A stretch of DNA of 64,000 bases from an uncultured Lachnospiraceae bacterium (lineage in GTDB: Bacteria > Bacillota > Clostridia > Lachnospirales > Lachnospiraceae): contig USDK01000004.1 of the NCBI GenBank assembly GCA_900553355.1, positions 11,062-75,061 of the forward strand, read 5' to 3'. Below are positions 1-9,213 of this stretch, in pieces. Each line of letters starts with the position of its first letter. The first letter of the stretch is position 1. The notes beneath the pieces are model-generated. The model worked only from the letters and a program-made list of their open reading frames with translations. It was not told the origin of the DNA and searched no databases. The translations under genes and the position numbers were made by a program.

Positions 1-697
1 TTCCGTTGTCTACCTTTCCAATGCCGATACGTCCTACATATTCGTTGTAGTCAATGGTACTGATCAGTACCTGGGTGTCGGCGTCAGGATCCCCTTCAGG
101 TGCAGGAATATAGTCGAGAATGGTTTCAAACAGAGGCTGCATATCCTTTCCCTCGTCGTTTAGATCCCTTACGGCAACGCCGGTCTTGGCAGAAGCAAAT
201 ACGAAAGGACAGTCCAGCTGTTCATCAGAGGCGTCCAGATCCATAAACAACTCCAGGACTTCATCGATGACTTCATCAGGTCTCGCCTCCGGCCGGTCGA
301 TTTTATTGATGCATACGATAACCGGAAGATTCAGTTCCAGAGCTTTACGGAGGACAAATTTTGTCTGCGGCATGGCGCCTTCAAAGGCATCCACGACTAA
401 AACGACTCCGTTGACCATTTTTAAGACTCGTTCCACTTCTCCGCCGAAATCTGCATGTCCGGGAGTGTCGATGATATTGATCTTTGTTCCCTTATAGTAA
501 ACGGCGGTATTTTTTGAAAGAATGGTGATCCCACGTTCACGCTCGATGTCGTTGGAATCCATGACGCGTTCGGCAACCTCCTGGTTTTCACGGAACACGC
601 CGCTTTGTTTTAAAAGTTCATCGACCAGCGTTGTCTTTCCATGATCAACATGGGCGATGATTGCAATGTTTCGAATATCTTCACGTTTTGTCTTCAT
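1..697 (-). CDS. typA: GTP-binding protein TypA/BipA, N-terminal part
   Basis: Reading the minus strand from the ATG at 697 gives a translational GTPase N-terminus that runs off the left edge after about 232 residues. Visible motifs are the P-loop [10 protein letters not shown] near residue 15, the switch I/II segments RERGITI and [15 protein letters not shown], and the NKID base-recognition motif followed by RPEARPDEV. Spacing and sequence fit TypA/BipA, a ribosome-associated GTPase used in ribosome assembly and stress adaptation, rather than EF-G or LepA. The C-terminal domains lie outside the window. It is divergent from the SSB-like gene at 852. Confidence 0.95.
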   Translation of the reverse strand, partial: MKTKREDIRNIAIIAHVDHGKTTLVDELLKQSGVFRENQEVAERVMDSNDIERERGITILSKNTAVYYKGTKINIIDTPGHADFGGEVERVLKMVNGVVLVVDAFEGAMPQTKFVLRKALELNLPVIVCINKIDRPEARPDEVIDEVLELFMDLDASDEQLDCPFVFASAKTGVAVRDLNDEGKDMQPLFETILDYIPAPEGDPDADTQVLISTIDYNEYVGRIGIGKVDNG

Positions 698-746
698 GAT
701 AACGCTTCCTTTACTTATTTTAATGCGATGATTCAGCAACTTAAAT

Positions 747-774
747 AGTGTATCATATTTTAGAAAATTTACAA
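747..774 (-). promoter_or_regulatory. Candidate typA promoter
   Basis: On the minus strand TTGTAA (774-769) and TACACT (752-747) are 16 bp apart, and TGA before the -10 makes it an extended -10. It lies 50 bases upstream of the typA start in an AT-rich divergent intergenic region. Assignment is by consensus only. Confidence 0.45.
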
Positions 775-851
775 GTATTTAGTTCTAAATCCAGAATGGC
801 CCTCATAAACTATGTAATATACGATTCAGAAGAAAGGGAGATTGTAAGACT

Positions 852-1484
852 ATGTCAGATAAGATTATTGAAAACAACCAGGTAACTATTATGGGAGAGG
901 TGGCCACGCCATTCACATTCAGCCATGAGGTGTTTGGGGAAGGATTCTATATGGTAAGTGTCAATGTCCGGCGCCTCAGCAATTCGATGGACTGTATTCC
1001 GCTGATGATATCGGAAAGACTGATCGATGTGTCCAAGGATTATACAGGCGAGTTTATCATGGCCAGCGGACAGTTCCGATCCTACAACCGGCATGAGGAA
1101 CAAAAGAACCGGCTTGTCCTGTCTTTGTTTGTCCGGGAGGTGTCATTTATTGAAGAAGAACTGGACGGAGCCAAGACGAACCAGATCTTCCTGGACGGAT
1201 ATATCTGCAAGCTGCCGGTATATCGAAAGACTCCGCTTGGACGGGAGATCGCAGATCTTCTGCTGGCAGTGAACAGACCCTATGGGAAGTCCGACTACAT
1301 ACCCTGCATCTGCTGGGGAAGAAATGCCAGATTTGCCTCTTCCTTTGAAGTCGGAGAGCATGTACAGGTGATCGGAAGGATCCAGAGCCGAGAATACATG
1401 AAAAGGCTATCAGAGACGGAGACCGAAAAGAGGACTGCTTATGAGGTGTCTGTCAGCAAACTGGAGTGCCTGGACGGAGAATGA
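852..1484 (+). CDS. Single-stranded DNA-binding (OB-fold) family protein
   Basis: A 210-residue soluble protein with two SSB-like halves: an N-terminal segment (about 10-110: NQVTIMGEV, then FYMVSVNVRRLS and GQFRSYN) and a second one (about 115-205: IFLDGYICKLPVYRKTPLGREIADLLLAVNR, IPCICWGRNA, VQVIGRIQSREY). The second half strongly resembles the SSB OB-fold strand order, so this is probably a tandem or degenerate OB-fold protein and not the replicative ssb, which is shorter and acidic-tailed. GGGAG precedes the ATG by about 13 bases. It is a single gene upstream of dapA, which has its own promoter. The specific role is unknown. Confidence 0.7.
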   Translation: MSDKIIENNQVTIMGEVATPFTFSHEVFGEGFYMVSVNVRRLSNSMDCIPLMISERLIDVSKDYTGEFIMASGQFRSYNRHEEQKNRLVLSLFVREVSFIEEELDGAKTNQIFLDGYICKLPVYRKTPLGREIADLLLAVNRPYGKSDYIPCICWGRNARFASSFEVGEHVQVIGRIQSREYMKRLSETETEKRTAYEVSVSKLECLDGE

Positions 1485-1501
1485 TCCGCCGTAGACTTCC
1501 G

Positions 1502-1530
1502 TTGACATCCCCCTGGTTTGATGGTAATAT
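1502..1530 (+). promoter_or_regulatory. dapA promoter
   Basis: TTGACA at 1502-1507 and TAATAT at 1525-1530 are 17 bp apart, a near-consensus sigma-A promoter. It starts a leader of about 30 bases before dapA, too short for a lysine riboswitch. Confidence 0.7.
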
Positions 1531-1566
1531 TTTTATAGATTATTTTAGAATGTCAGGAGGATGGAT

Positions 1567-2457
1567 ATGGCTATATTTACAGGCGCCGGAGTGGCGATCG
1601 TCACACCGTTTCATGAAGATGAAAGTATTAATTACGATAGACTGGATGAGCTGATCGATTTTCACTGCGACAATGGTACGGACAGTATTATTATCTGTGG
1701 TACGACAGGGGAATCGGCTACAATGACGGAGGAAGAGCATCTGGAATGTGTAAAATTTGCAATCGACCGGGCAAAGGGAAGGATTCCGGTTATTGCCGGG
1801 ACAGGATCCAACTGCACCAGGACTGCAGTTGAACTGTCAAAGGAAGCGGCAGACTATGGCGCAGATGGGCTTCTTGTGGTAACTCCGTATTATAACAAGG
1901 CGACACAGGCAGGACTGATCGCGCATTATACGGCAGTGGCCAGGGAAGCGAAGGCACCGATCATTATGTACAGTGTGGCAAGCCGTACCGGATGTAATAT
2001 TGAGCCGGCAACAGTGGCTCACCTGGTAAAGAATGTAGATAATATCGTAGGAGTGAAAGAAGCATCAGGAAATATTTCTCAGGTTGCAAAGATTATGTCT
2101 CTGACTGATGGAAATATTGACCTGTATTCCGGAAATGACGATCAGATCGTGCCGATGCTTGCTCTTGGCGGCAAGGGTGTGATCTCTGTGCTTTCGAATG
2201 TTGCGCCGAAGGAGACTCATGATATCTGTGCAAAGTTCTTTGCAGGAGATGTTGAGGGCAGCGCCAGACTTCAGCTGAAGGCAGTGCCGCTGATCGACCA
2301 GCTGTTCTGTGAAGTGAATCCGATTCCGGTGAAGAAGGCGATGAAGCTGATGGGAATCGACTGCGGACCGCTTCGTATGCCGATGACGGAACTGACGCCG
2401 GAGCATGAGAAGACTCTGGCTCAGGCAATGAAGGATTTCGGAATTACACTTGCTTAA
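1567..2457 (+). CDS. dapA: 4-hydroxy-tetrahydrodipicolinate synthase
   Basis: DapA condenses pyruvate with aspartate semialdehyde, the first committed step to diaminopimelate and lysine. The 296-residue TIM barrel shows GTTGESATM, the YYNKATQAGL segment with the conserved Tyr, and the Schiff-base Lys in VGVKEASGN. I chose the ATG at 1567 because AGGAGG (1555-1560) directly abuts the earlier in-frame ATG at 1561, whereas 1567 leaves a normal 6-base spacer and gives the usual MAIFTG start. dapB follows after 25 bases and fbp after that, so the three are probably one transcript. Confidence 0.96.
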   Translation: MAIFTGAGVAIVTPFHEDESINYDRLDELIDFHCDNGTDSIIICGTTGESATMTEEEHLECVKFAIDRAKGRIPVIAGTGSNCTRTAVELSKEAADYGADGLLVVTPYYNKATQAGLIAHYTAVAREAKAPIIMYSVASRTGCNIEPATVAHLVKNVDNIVGVKEASGNISQVAKIMSLTDGNIDLYSGNDDQIVPMLALGGKGVISVLSNVAPKETHDICAKFFAGDVEGSARLQLKAVPLIDQLFCEVNPIPVKKAMKLMGIDCGPLRMPMTELTPEHEKTLAQAMKDFGITLA

Positions 2458-2482
2458 CGGAAAAGAACAGGAGGAAGATGAC

Positions 2483-3241
2483 ATGGTACGTGCGATCATG
2501 CATGGATGTAACGGGAAGATGGGCCGGGTGATCACCGGGCTGATCCGGGAGGATGAAGATATCACAATCGTGGCAGGAGTTGACGCTTATACAGGCACTG
2601 CCAATGATTATCCGGTATATGACAACATAGAAAAATGTAAAGAAGAAGCAGATGTGGTGATTGATTTTTCCAATGCGGCGGCTGTCGATCATCTGCTGGA
2701 TTACTGCGCTGCAAAAAATCTGCCTGTGGTGCTGTGTACCACAGGGCTGTCCGCAGAACAGCTCCGGAAAGTGGAAGAGACGGCAGAGAAGACAGCAGTT
2801 CTGAAGTCTGCAAACATGTCTCTTGGCATCAATCTTCTTCTGAAGCTTCTTCAGAATGCGGCAAAGGTGCTGGGGCCTGCAGGATTTGATATCGAACTTG
2901 TAGAGCGTCATCACAACCAGAAGGTAGACGCCCCCAGCGGTACGGCTCTTGCTCTGGCGGATTCGGTAAACGAGGCGCTGGATCATCAGTATACATATGT
3001 GTATGACCGGTCTCAGGTAAGGCAGAAAAGGGGAGAAAAAGAAATCGGTATTTCTGCCGTGCGCGGCGGTACGATCGTGGGAGACCATGAAGTGATCTTC
3101 GCCGGAACAGATGAAGTGATCGAGTTTAAGCATACGGCATATTCCAAAGCAGTATTCGGAAAGGGCGCAGTTGAGGCCGCCAAATTCCTGGCCGGAAAGC
3201 CAGCCGGAAAATATGACATGTCGGATGTGATTCAGTTATAA
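2483..3241 (+). CDS. dapB: 4-hydroxy-tetrahydrodipicolinate reductase
   Basis: This is the next enzyme after DapA, an NAD(P)H-dependent reductase of 252 residues. It has an N-terminal Rossmann motif (HGCNGKMGR), the substrate segment ERHHNQKVDAPSGTA with the catalytic His and Lys, and a typical C-terminal half (SAVRGGTIVGDHEV). The frame extends upstream to 2450, overlapping dapA, but the start used here has AGGAGG nine bases upstream and gives a standard N-terminus (MVRAIMHG). Confidence 0.96.
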   Translation: MVRAIMHGCNGKMGRVITGLIREDEDITIVAGVDAYTGTANDYPVYDNIEKCKEEADVVIDFSNAAAVDHLLDYCAAKNLPVVLCTTGLSAEQLRKVEETAEKTAVLKSANMSLGINLLLKLLQNAAKVLGPAGFDIELVERHHNQKVDAPSGTALALADSVNEALDHQYTYVYDRSQVRQKRGEKEIGISAVRGGTIVGDHEVIFAGTDEVIEFKHTAYSKAVFGKGAVEAAKFLAGKPAGKYDMSDVIQL

Positions 3242-3265
3242 GATACAATTTTGGGGAGGATTTCT

Positions 3266-5218
3266 ATGAAAGAACTGGAAGCAAGATATTTAGAAAGACT
3301 TTCACAGTTGTATCCGACTATCGCAAAAGCATCGACAGAGATTATCAATCTTCAGGCGATTTTAAATCTGCCGAAGGGGACGGAGCATTTCCTGACAGAC
3401 ATTCACGGTGAACATGAGGCTTTTTCTCATGTTCTGAAGAATGGCTCTGGTTCTGTGCGCCGTAAGATCGATGATGTTTTTGGGAATACTATGAGTAGCA
3501 GAGACAAACAGTCTCTGGCTACTCTTATTTATTATCCAAAAGAGAAGATGGATCGGATCAGGATGGAAGAAGAAAATATGGAGGACTGGTATAAGATCAC
3601 GCTGTATCGTCTGATTGAGGTGTGCAAAAGGACGGCCAGCAAATATACACGGTCAAAGGTGAGAAAAGCCCTGCCTCCGGATTTTGCCTATGTGATCGAG
3701 GAACTGATCACGGAAAAGTCGGAAATTACGGACAAAGAATCATATTATAATTCAATCGTGACAACGATTATCCGGATCGGAAGAGCGGAAAAGTTCATCA
3801 TTGCATTAAGCGAACTGATCCAGAGGCTGATCGTGGATCATCTTCATATTGTGGGGGACATCTATGACCGCGGACCCGGCCCTCATATCATCATGGAAAA
3901 GCTGATCAATTATCATTCGGTAGACATCCAGTGGGGGAATCATGATGTGCTCTGGATGGGGGCAGCCGCAGGCCAGCGGGGATGTATTGCCAATGTGATC
4001 CGGATCTGCGCCAGATATGGGAATCTGGACATTCTGGAGGACGGATACGGCATTAATCTTCTGCCGCTTGCTACTTTTGCAATGGATACCTATGGGGATG
4101 ATCCCTGCACCTGTTTCCGGCTGAAGGGAGAACCGGAGTACAGTCAGAGTGAAATGCTTCTGGATGTAAAAATGCATAAGGCGATTTCAATCATCCAGTT
4201 TAAGGTGGAAGGCCAGATCATTAAAAAGAATCCGGGATTTAAGATGGACAGCAGGAACCTTCTGCATCATATTAACTTCGAGACTGGAACGGTAGAGATC
4301 GACGGAAAAGAGTATCCGATGCTGGATATGAATTTCCCGACCATTGATCCCAAGAGGCCGTACGCGCTGACCAGAGAAGAAGAGGATATCATGGAGCGTC
4401 TGGAGAAGGCCTTCCTGCACTGCGAAAAGCTGCAGCGGCATATGCGTTTTCTGTTGAATAAAGGCGGTTTGTATAAAGTTTATAATAAGAATCTTTTATA
4501 CCACGGATGTGTGCCTTTGACAGAAACGGGGGAACTGAAGTCTGTGAAACTGTATGGGCGTTCATATAAAGGAAAGGGACTGTATGAGGCGCTGGAAAGT
4601 TATGTGAGAAAAGGATTCTATGCCCTGGACCCAAAGGAAAAGGAACGAGGAAGAGATATGATGTGGTTCATCTGGCTAAGCGAGGGCTCTCCATTGTTCG
4701 GCAAGGATAAAATGGCAACCTTCGAGAGGTATTTCCTTGCAGACAAGGAGACACACAAAGAGAAGAAGAACCCCTACTACTCTATGTTGGAAAACGAAGA
4801 AGTGGTCAACAGGATCCTGGAGGAATTCGGCCTTCCGGCTGAAGGTACACATATCATTAACGGACATGTGCCGGTGAAATCCAAGAATGGAGAAAATCCT
4901 ATCAAATGCGGCGGAAAAGTGCTGGTCATCGATGGCGGCTTTTCGAAAGCTTATCAGAAGGAGACCGGAATCGCCGGCTATACGTTGATCTATAATTCTT
5001 ATGGACTGATCCTGGCGGCCCATGAGCCTTTTGAGTCGACAGAGGCGGCGATTGAGAAGGAAAGCGATATCCACTCCGACAGTATTATCGTTAAGAGAGT
5101 GGTACAAAGAAAGCTGGTGGGCGATACGGATATCGGCCGGGAGCTGAAAGAGCAGATCGCAGATCTGGAAATGCTTCTGGAAGCGTATCGGAGTGGCCGG
5201 ATCAGAGAGAGACTGTAA
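3266..5218 (+). CDS. fbp: Fructose-1,6-bisphosphatase, class III (Firmicutes type)
   Basis: A 650-residue gluconeogenic phosphatase of the metallophosphatase-fold class III family. Metal motifs are visible: DIHGEHEA near residue 45, GDIYDRGPGPH, WGNHDVLWMGA, and the late GHVPVKSKNGE and IDGGFSKAYQ. Length matches the family (about 640-670). GGGGAGG precedes the ATG at 3266; an upstream in-frame TTG overlaps that Shine-Dalgarno and is unlikely to be the start. It follows dapB by 24 bases with no visible terminator, an unusual pairing of gluconeogenesis with lysine synthesis. Confidence 0.95.
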   Translation: MKELEARYLERLSQLYPTIAKASTEIINLQAILNLPKGTEHFLTDIHGEHEAFSHVLKNGSGSVRRKIDDVFGNTMSSRDKQSLATLIYYPKEKMDRIRMEEENMEDWYKITLYRLIEVCKRTASKYTRSKVRKALPPDFAYVIEELITEKSEITDKESYYNSIVTTIIRIGRAEKFIIALSELIQRLIVDHLHIVGDIYDRGPGPHIIMEKLINYHSVDIQWGNHDVLWMGAAAGQRGCIANVIRICARYGNLDILEDGYGINLLPLATFAMDTYGDDPCTCFRLKGEPEYSQSEMLLDVKMHKAISIIQFKVEGQIIKKNPGFKMDSRNLLHHINFETGTVEIDGKEYPMLDMNFPTIDPKRPYALTREEEDIMERLEKAFLHCEKLQRHMRFLLNKGGLYKVYNKNLLYHGCVPLTETGELKSVKLYGRSYKGKGLYEALESYVRKGFYALDPKEKERGRDMMWFIWLSEGSPLFGKDKMATFERYFLADKETHKEKKNPYYSMLENEEVVNRILEEFGLPAEGTHIINGHVPVKSKNGENPIKCGGKVLVIDGGFSKAYQKETGIAGYTLIYNSYGLILAAHEPFESTEAAIEKESDIHSDSIIVKRVVQRKLVGDTDIGRELKEQIADLEMLLEAYRSGRIRERL

Positions 5219-5338
5219 AAAATTGGAAATTTTTCATAGTATAATCCCTGCCATATTGCAGATATTACTATCAACAAGGCCGCAGCATGCGGATTGATAA
5301 TGATAGAGATACATGAAATATGAAAGGGAGAGTAAAAC

Positions 5339-5641
5339 ATGAAACAGTTCAAAAAGTTTTTGTTAGCTTTGATGTGTGTCTGCGCAGTAGCCGGAGTAAC
5401 GGCCTGCGGCACAGACAGAAATGCAGACGACAATGTGGCAGATGATAATACGTCGGCAGACGATAACCGGGATACCAGCGGAGACGAAATGAATGATGCC
5501 ACGGACGGCACAGATGATGCGGGTGACGGAGTCGCGGATGAGATTGGCGATGACATCAGGGATGGCGCGGATGAGATCGGCGATGACGTCAGAGACGGTG
5601 TGGATGACATGACGGACGGCACGGATGACGCAAACCGATAG
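5339..5641 (+). CDS. Small Asp/Gly-rich lipoprotein
   Basis: A 100-residue predicted lipoprotein. It has a Lys-containing N-terminus, a hydrophobic stretch (FLLALMCVCAVAGV) and the lipobox VTAC with the lipidated Cys at about 23. The mature part is almost only Asp, Gly, Ala and Thr in a quasi-repeat (DEIGDDIRDGA, DEIGDDVRDGV). This low-complexity acidic tail gives no catalytic motif; a metal-binding or spacer role is guesswork. GGGAG precedes the ATG. About 120 bases upstream lack a gene; a TATAAT-like hexamer at 5240-5245 has no convincing -35. Confidence 0.75.
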   Translation: MKQFKKFLLALMCVCAVAGVTACGTDRNADDNVADDNTSADDNRDTSGDEMNDATDGTDDAGDGVADEIGDDIRDGADEIGDDVRDGVDDMTDGTDDANR

Positions 5642-5673
5642 AGAGTATCACAGTAATTAATATAGAAGATAAA

Positions 5674-5705
5674 GAGCAGGACTGCCTGGGAAAGCAGTCC
5701 TGCTC
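5674..5705. terminator. Hairpin between lipoprotein and hisA-like gene
   Basis: GAGCAGGACTGC (5674-5685) pairs perfectly with GCAGTCCTGCTC (5694-5705) around an 8-base loop. The + strand lacks a T tract after the stem, so it may be an inefficient terminator, a processing site or a leader structure of the following gene 24 bases downstream. Confidence 0.5.
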
Positions 5706-5728
5706 CTGATACAGGAGGAATTAATCGG

Positions 5729-6499
5729 ATGAGGTTCAGACCTTGTATTGACATACATAATGGAAAAGTAAAACAGATTGTGGGAGGAAGTCTTCGTGAC
5801 ACGGGAGATGAGGCCAGAGAAAACTTTATCTCAGGCCGTGATGCCGGATATTATGCGGCATTATATCAGAAAGACAGACTAAAAGGCGGGCATGTGATCC
5901 TTTTAAACCCGCCTTCTTCCGATTATTACAAAGAAACAAAAAAGCAGGCATACGCGGCTCTGAAGGCATATCCGGGAGGGCTTCAGGCAGGCGGAGGCAT
6001 CACGGATGAAAATGCAGAAGAATATCTGGAGGCAGGTGCAAGTCACGTGATCGTCACTTCCTATGTGTTCAGAGACGGTCGTGTCCGTTGGGACTGTATG
6101 GAGCGGTTGAGCAGCGTTATCGGAAAAGAACATGTGGTGATCGACTTAAGCTGCAGAAAAAGGGAAGGCGGATACTATATTGTGACAGACCGCTGGCAGA
6201 CCTTTACGGACGTCAGGCTGACGCCGGAGATCATGGATGAAGTGGCAGATTATTGTGATGAATTTCTGGTGCATGGCGTAGACGTAGAGGGAAAGGCGGC
6301 AGGAGTAGATGAAGAGCTGGCGGTGCTGCTGGCAGGACACAGGAAACGACCTGTTACATATGCCGGGGGGATCGGAAGTCTTGAAGATCTTAAGCACTTT
6401 GAAAAGTTAACAGGAGGGCAGGTTGACTTTACGATCGGGAGTGCCCTGGATCTCTTCGGGGGCAGGATCCCTTACCAGGAAGTGAAAAAATATCGGTGA
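5729..6499 (+). CDS. hisA: ProFAR isomerase HisA, eukaryotic (HIS6) type
   Basis: The 256-residue protein matches the fungal/plant HIS6 branch of HisA rather than the usual bacterial one. It starts MRFRPCIDIHNGKVKQIVGG and carries HVILLNPP, LQAGGGI, VIVTSYVFRDG, VIDLSCRKREGGYYIV, RWQTFTD, FLVHGVDVEGKAAGVD, TYAGGI and SALDLFGG. Both catalytic aspartates (in CIDIH and in the GVDVEG region) are present. HisA opens the ring of ProFAR in histidine synthesis. The gene stands alone, with no other his genes nearby. RBS is AGGAGG about 11 bases upstream. Confidence 0.88.
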   Translation: MRFRPCIDIHNGKVKQIVGGSLRDTGDEARENFISGRDAGYYAALYQKDRLKGGHVILLNPPSSDYYKETKKQAYAALKAYPGGLQAGGGITDENAEEYLEAGASHVIVTSYVFRDGRVRWDCMERLSSVIGKEHVVIDLSCRKREGGYYIVTDRWQTFTDVRLTPEIMDEVADYCDEFLVHGVDVEGKAAGVDEELAVLLAGHRKRPVTYAGGIGSLEDLKHFEKLTGGQVDFTIGSALDLFGGRIPYQEVKKYR

Positions 6500-6538
6500 T
6501 GGAAACTGTAACCGTTTTGTGAACACTCGATAAATTAG

Positions 6539-6567
6539 TTGAATTGAAATTTAGATAGTGCTAGAAT
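6539..6567 (+). promoter_or_regulatory. secA promoter
   Basis: TTGAAT (6539-6544) and TAGAAT (6562-6567) are 17 bp apart, with TGC immediately before the -10 (extended -10). It lies about 55 bases upstream of secA. Confidence 0.6.
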
Positions 6568-6621
6568 GAGGGATAGAGTGGTCATTTTATGGCAAATTCT
6601 TGACAAGGAGCATTAAGATAT

Positions 6622-9192
6622 ATGGGTTTAATACAGAAAATATTCGGGACACACAGTGAAAATGAGTTAAAGAGGATCTATCCGATCGTCGATGCCATTG
6701 AAGCGCTGGAGCCGGAGATGCAGAAACTTTCGGATCAGGAACTGAAAGACAAAACAAAGGAATTTAAGCAGCGTCTGGAAGAAGGGGAGACTCTGGATGA
6801 TCTTCTTCCGGAGGCTTTTGCAGTTGTAAGGGAGGCAGCAGTCCGGACTCTTGGCATGCGCCACTACCGGGTACAGCTGATCGGAGGTATCATTCTTCAT
6901 CAGGGCCGTATCGCGGAGATGAAGACCGGTGAAGGAAAGACTCTGGTGTCTACGCTTCCGGCATACTTAAATGCGTTGACCGGAGAGGGTGTGCAGATCG
7001 TAACGGTCAATGACTACCTGGCAAAGCGTGACGCGGAATGGATGGGACAGGTCCATGAATTCCTTGGGCTGACCGTAGGCGTCGTGCTGAACAGTATGAA
7101 CAGTGACGAGAGGCGTGCGGCCTATAACTGTGATATTACTTATGTGACAAACAACGAGCTGGGATTTGATTACCTCCGTGACAATATGGTGATCTACAAA
7201 GAACAGCTGGTTCAAAGAGGCATGAAATATGCCATTATCGATGAGGTCGACTCTGTCCTGATCGACGAGGCAAGAACTCCTCTGATCATTTCCGGACAGA
7301 GTGGAAAATCCACCAGACTTTATGAGGCCTGCGATATTCTGGCGAGACAGCTGGAAAGAGGAGAGGCCAGCGGTGAGTTCAGCAAGATGAACGCTATCAT
7401 GGGTGAAGAGATCGAAGAGACCGGAGATTTTATCGTCAATGAAAAGGAAAAGAGTATCAACCTGACGGAAGACGGTGTCAAGAAGGTGGAGAAGTTCTTC
7501 CACATTGATAACCTGGCAGATCCAGAGAACCTTGAGATCCAGCATAACATCATCCTGGCTCTTCGTGCACACAATCTGATGTTTAAAGATCAGGACTATG
7601 TGGTAAAGGATGACGAGGTGCTGATCGTCGATGAATTTACCGGACGTATCATGCCGGGACGCAGGTATTCCGACGGTCTTCATCAGGCAATCGAAGCGAA
7701 AGAGCATGTGAAGGTAAAACGGGAAAGCAAGACCCTTGCCACCATCACCTTCCAGAACCTCTTTAATAAATATGAGAAAAAGGCCGGTATGACAGGTACT
7801 GCCCTGACGGAAGAAAAGGAGTTCCGTGAGATCTATGGCATGGATGTAATCGAGATACCGACGAACGTGCCGGTGCAGCGTGTCGATCTGGAGGATGTGG
7901 TATATAAGACAAAGAAAGAAAAATTCCGTGCAGTATGTGATGCGATCGAGGAAGCACATGCGAAGCATCAGCCGGTGCTGGTAGGTACGATCACCATCGA
8001 AACTTCCGAGCTTTTAAGCGGGATGCTGAAGCGCAGGGGAATCCAGCACAATGTACTGAATGCGAAGTACCATGAGCTGGAGGCAGAGATCGTAGCCCAG
8101 GCCGGCGTCCATGACGCAGTTACCATTGCTACCAATATGGCCGGCCGTGGTACCGATATCAAGCTGGACGATGAAGCCAGGGCTGCCGGAGGATTAAAGA
8201 TCATTGGTACAGAGCGCCATGAGTCCCGGCGGATCGACAATCAGCTCCGCGGGCGTTCCGGACGGCAGGGAGATCCGGGAGAGTCCAGATTTTACATTTC
8301 CCTGGAAGATGATCTGATGCGCCTGTTCGGTTCTGAACGTCTGATGAATGTCTTTAATGCGCTGGGTGTAGAAGAAGGCGAGCAGATCGAGCATAAGATG
8401 TTGTCCAGTGCCATTGAGAAGGCTCAGCAGAAGATAGAGAGCAATAACTTCGGAATCCGTAAGAACCTGCTGGAGTATGATCAGGTAATGAATGAACAGA
8501 GAGAGATCATCTACGAAGAGAGGCGTAAGGTTCTGGATGGTGAGAACATGCGTGATTCCATCTTCCACATGATGAATGACTACATTGAAAATGTAGTAGA
8601 TAAGGTGATCGGGGCAGATCAGGATTATGATGAATGGGATCTGACTGAATTGAACGTCTCTATTCAGGGCACGATTCCTATGGCTGCTGTGACGCCGGAA
8701 GATGTAAAGGATATCAATCAGAAAGAGCTTAAGCATATGCTCAAGGAGCGTGCGGCGAAGGCTTATGAGGCTAAGGAATCTGAATTTCCGGAGCCGGAGC
8801 ATATCCGTGAGATTGAGCGAGTTGTCCTGCTGAAGGTGATCGATGCAAAATGGATGGATCACATCGACGATATGGATCAGCTCCGTCAGGGAATCGGCAT
8901 CCAGGCTTATGGGCAGCGTGATCCGAAAGTAGAGTATAAGCTGCTTGGATACGAAATGTTTGACGCTATGACCAAAGGAATTTCGGAAGATACGATCCGG
9001 ACCCTGTTCCGCGTCAGACTGGAGCAGAAGGTAGAAAGAGAACAGGTAGCAAAAGTTACCGGAACCAATAAAGATGACAGCTCGGTACGTGCACCGAAGA
9101 AACGGACAGAGAAAAAGATTTATCCAAATGATCCATGTCCGTGTGGAAGCGGTAAAAAATATAAGCAGTGCTGTGGAAGAAAAGCTGTTTAA
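6622..9192 (+). CDS. secA: Preprotein translocase ATPase SecA
   Basis: The 856-residue motor of the Sec pathway drives unfolded preproteins through SecYEG. Walker A is at 101-107 (KTGEGKT) and the DEAD-type segment is [15 protein letters not shown]. Other marks are the preprotein-crosslinking domain, motif [17 protein letters not shown], and a C-terminal SEC-C zinc motif ([13 protein letters not shown]). Length matches Firmicutes SecA1. RBS is AAGGAG. prfB begins 21 bases after the stop, the common secA-prfB pairing. Confidence 0.98.
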   Translation: MGLIQKIFGTHSENELKRIYPIVDAIEALEPEMQKLSDQELKDKTKEFKQRLEEGETLDDLLPEAFAVVREAAVRTLGMRHYRVQLIGGIILHQGRIAEMKTGEGKTLVSTLPAYLNALTGEGVQIVTVNDYLAKRDAEWMGQVHEFLGLTVGVVLNSMNSDERRAAYNCDITYVTNNELGFDYLRDNMVIYKEQLVQRGMKYAIIDEVDSVLIDEARTPLIISGQSGKSTRLYEACDILARQLERGEASGEFSKMNAIMGEEIEETGDFIVNEKEKSINLTEDGVKKVEKFFHIDNLADPENLEIQHNIILALRAHNLMFKDQDYVVKDDEVLIVDEFTGRIMPGRRYSDGLHQAIEAKEHVKVKRESKTLATITFQNLFNKYEKKAGMTGTALTEEKEFREIYGMDVIEIPTNVPVQRVDLEDVVYKTKKEKFRAVCDAIEEAHAKHQPVLVGTITIETSELLSGMLKRRGIQHNVLNAKYHELEAEIVAQAGVHDAVTIATNMAGRGTDIKLDDEARAAGGLKIIGTERHESRRIDNQLRGRSGRQGDPGESRFYISLEDDLMRLFGSERLMNVFNALGVEEGEQIEHKMLSSAIEKAQQKIESNNFGIRKNLLEYDQVMNEQREIIYEERRKVLDGENMRDSIFHMMNDYIENVVDKVIGADQDYDEWDLTELNVSIQGTIPMAAVTPEDVKDINQKELKHMLKERAAKAYEAKESEFPEPEHIREIERVVLLKVIDAKWMDHIDDMDQLRQGIGIQAYGQRDPKVEYKLLGYEMFDAMTKGISEDTIRTLFRVRLEQKVEREQVAKVTGTNKDDSSVRAPKKRTEKKIYPNDPCPCGSGKKYKQCCGRKAV

Positions 9193-9213
9193 AAAAGGAA
9201 AAGGGGTGAAAGA

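Noticed and set aside
120..497. 125-codon open frame on the + strand
   Set aside because: It lies fully antisense to typA, whose GTPase motifs are clear. The + frame shows only Ser/Thr-rich shadow composition.
1531..1566. Lysine riboswitch before dapA
   Set aside because: The promoter leaves only about 30 leader bases. lysC has no leader either, since it overlaps the preceding gene.
5240..5245. TATAAT as promoter of the small lipoprotein
   Set aside because: No acceptable -35 at 16-18 bp, and the region is generally AT-rich.
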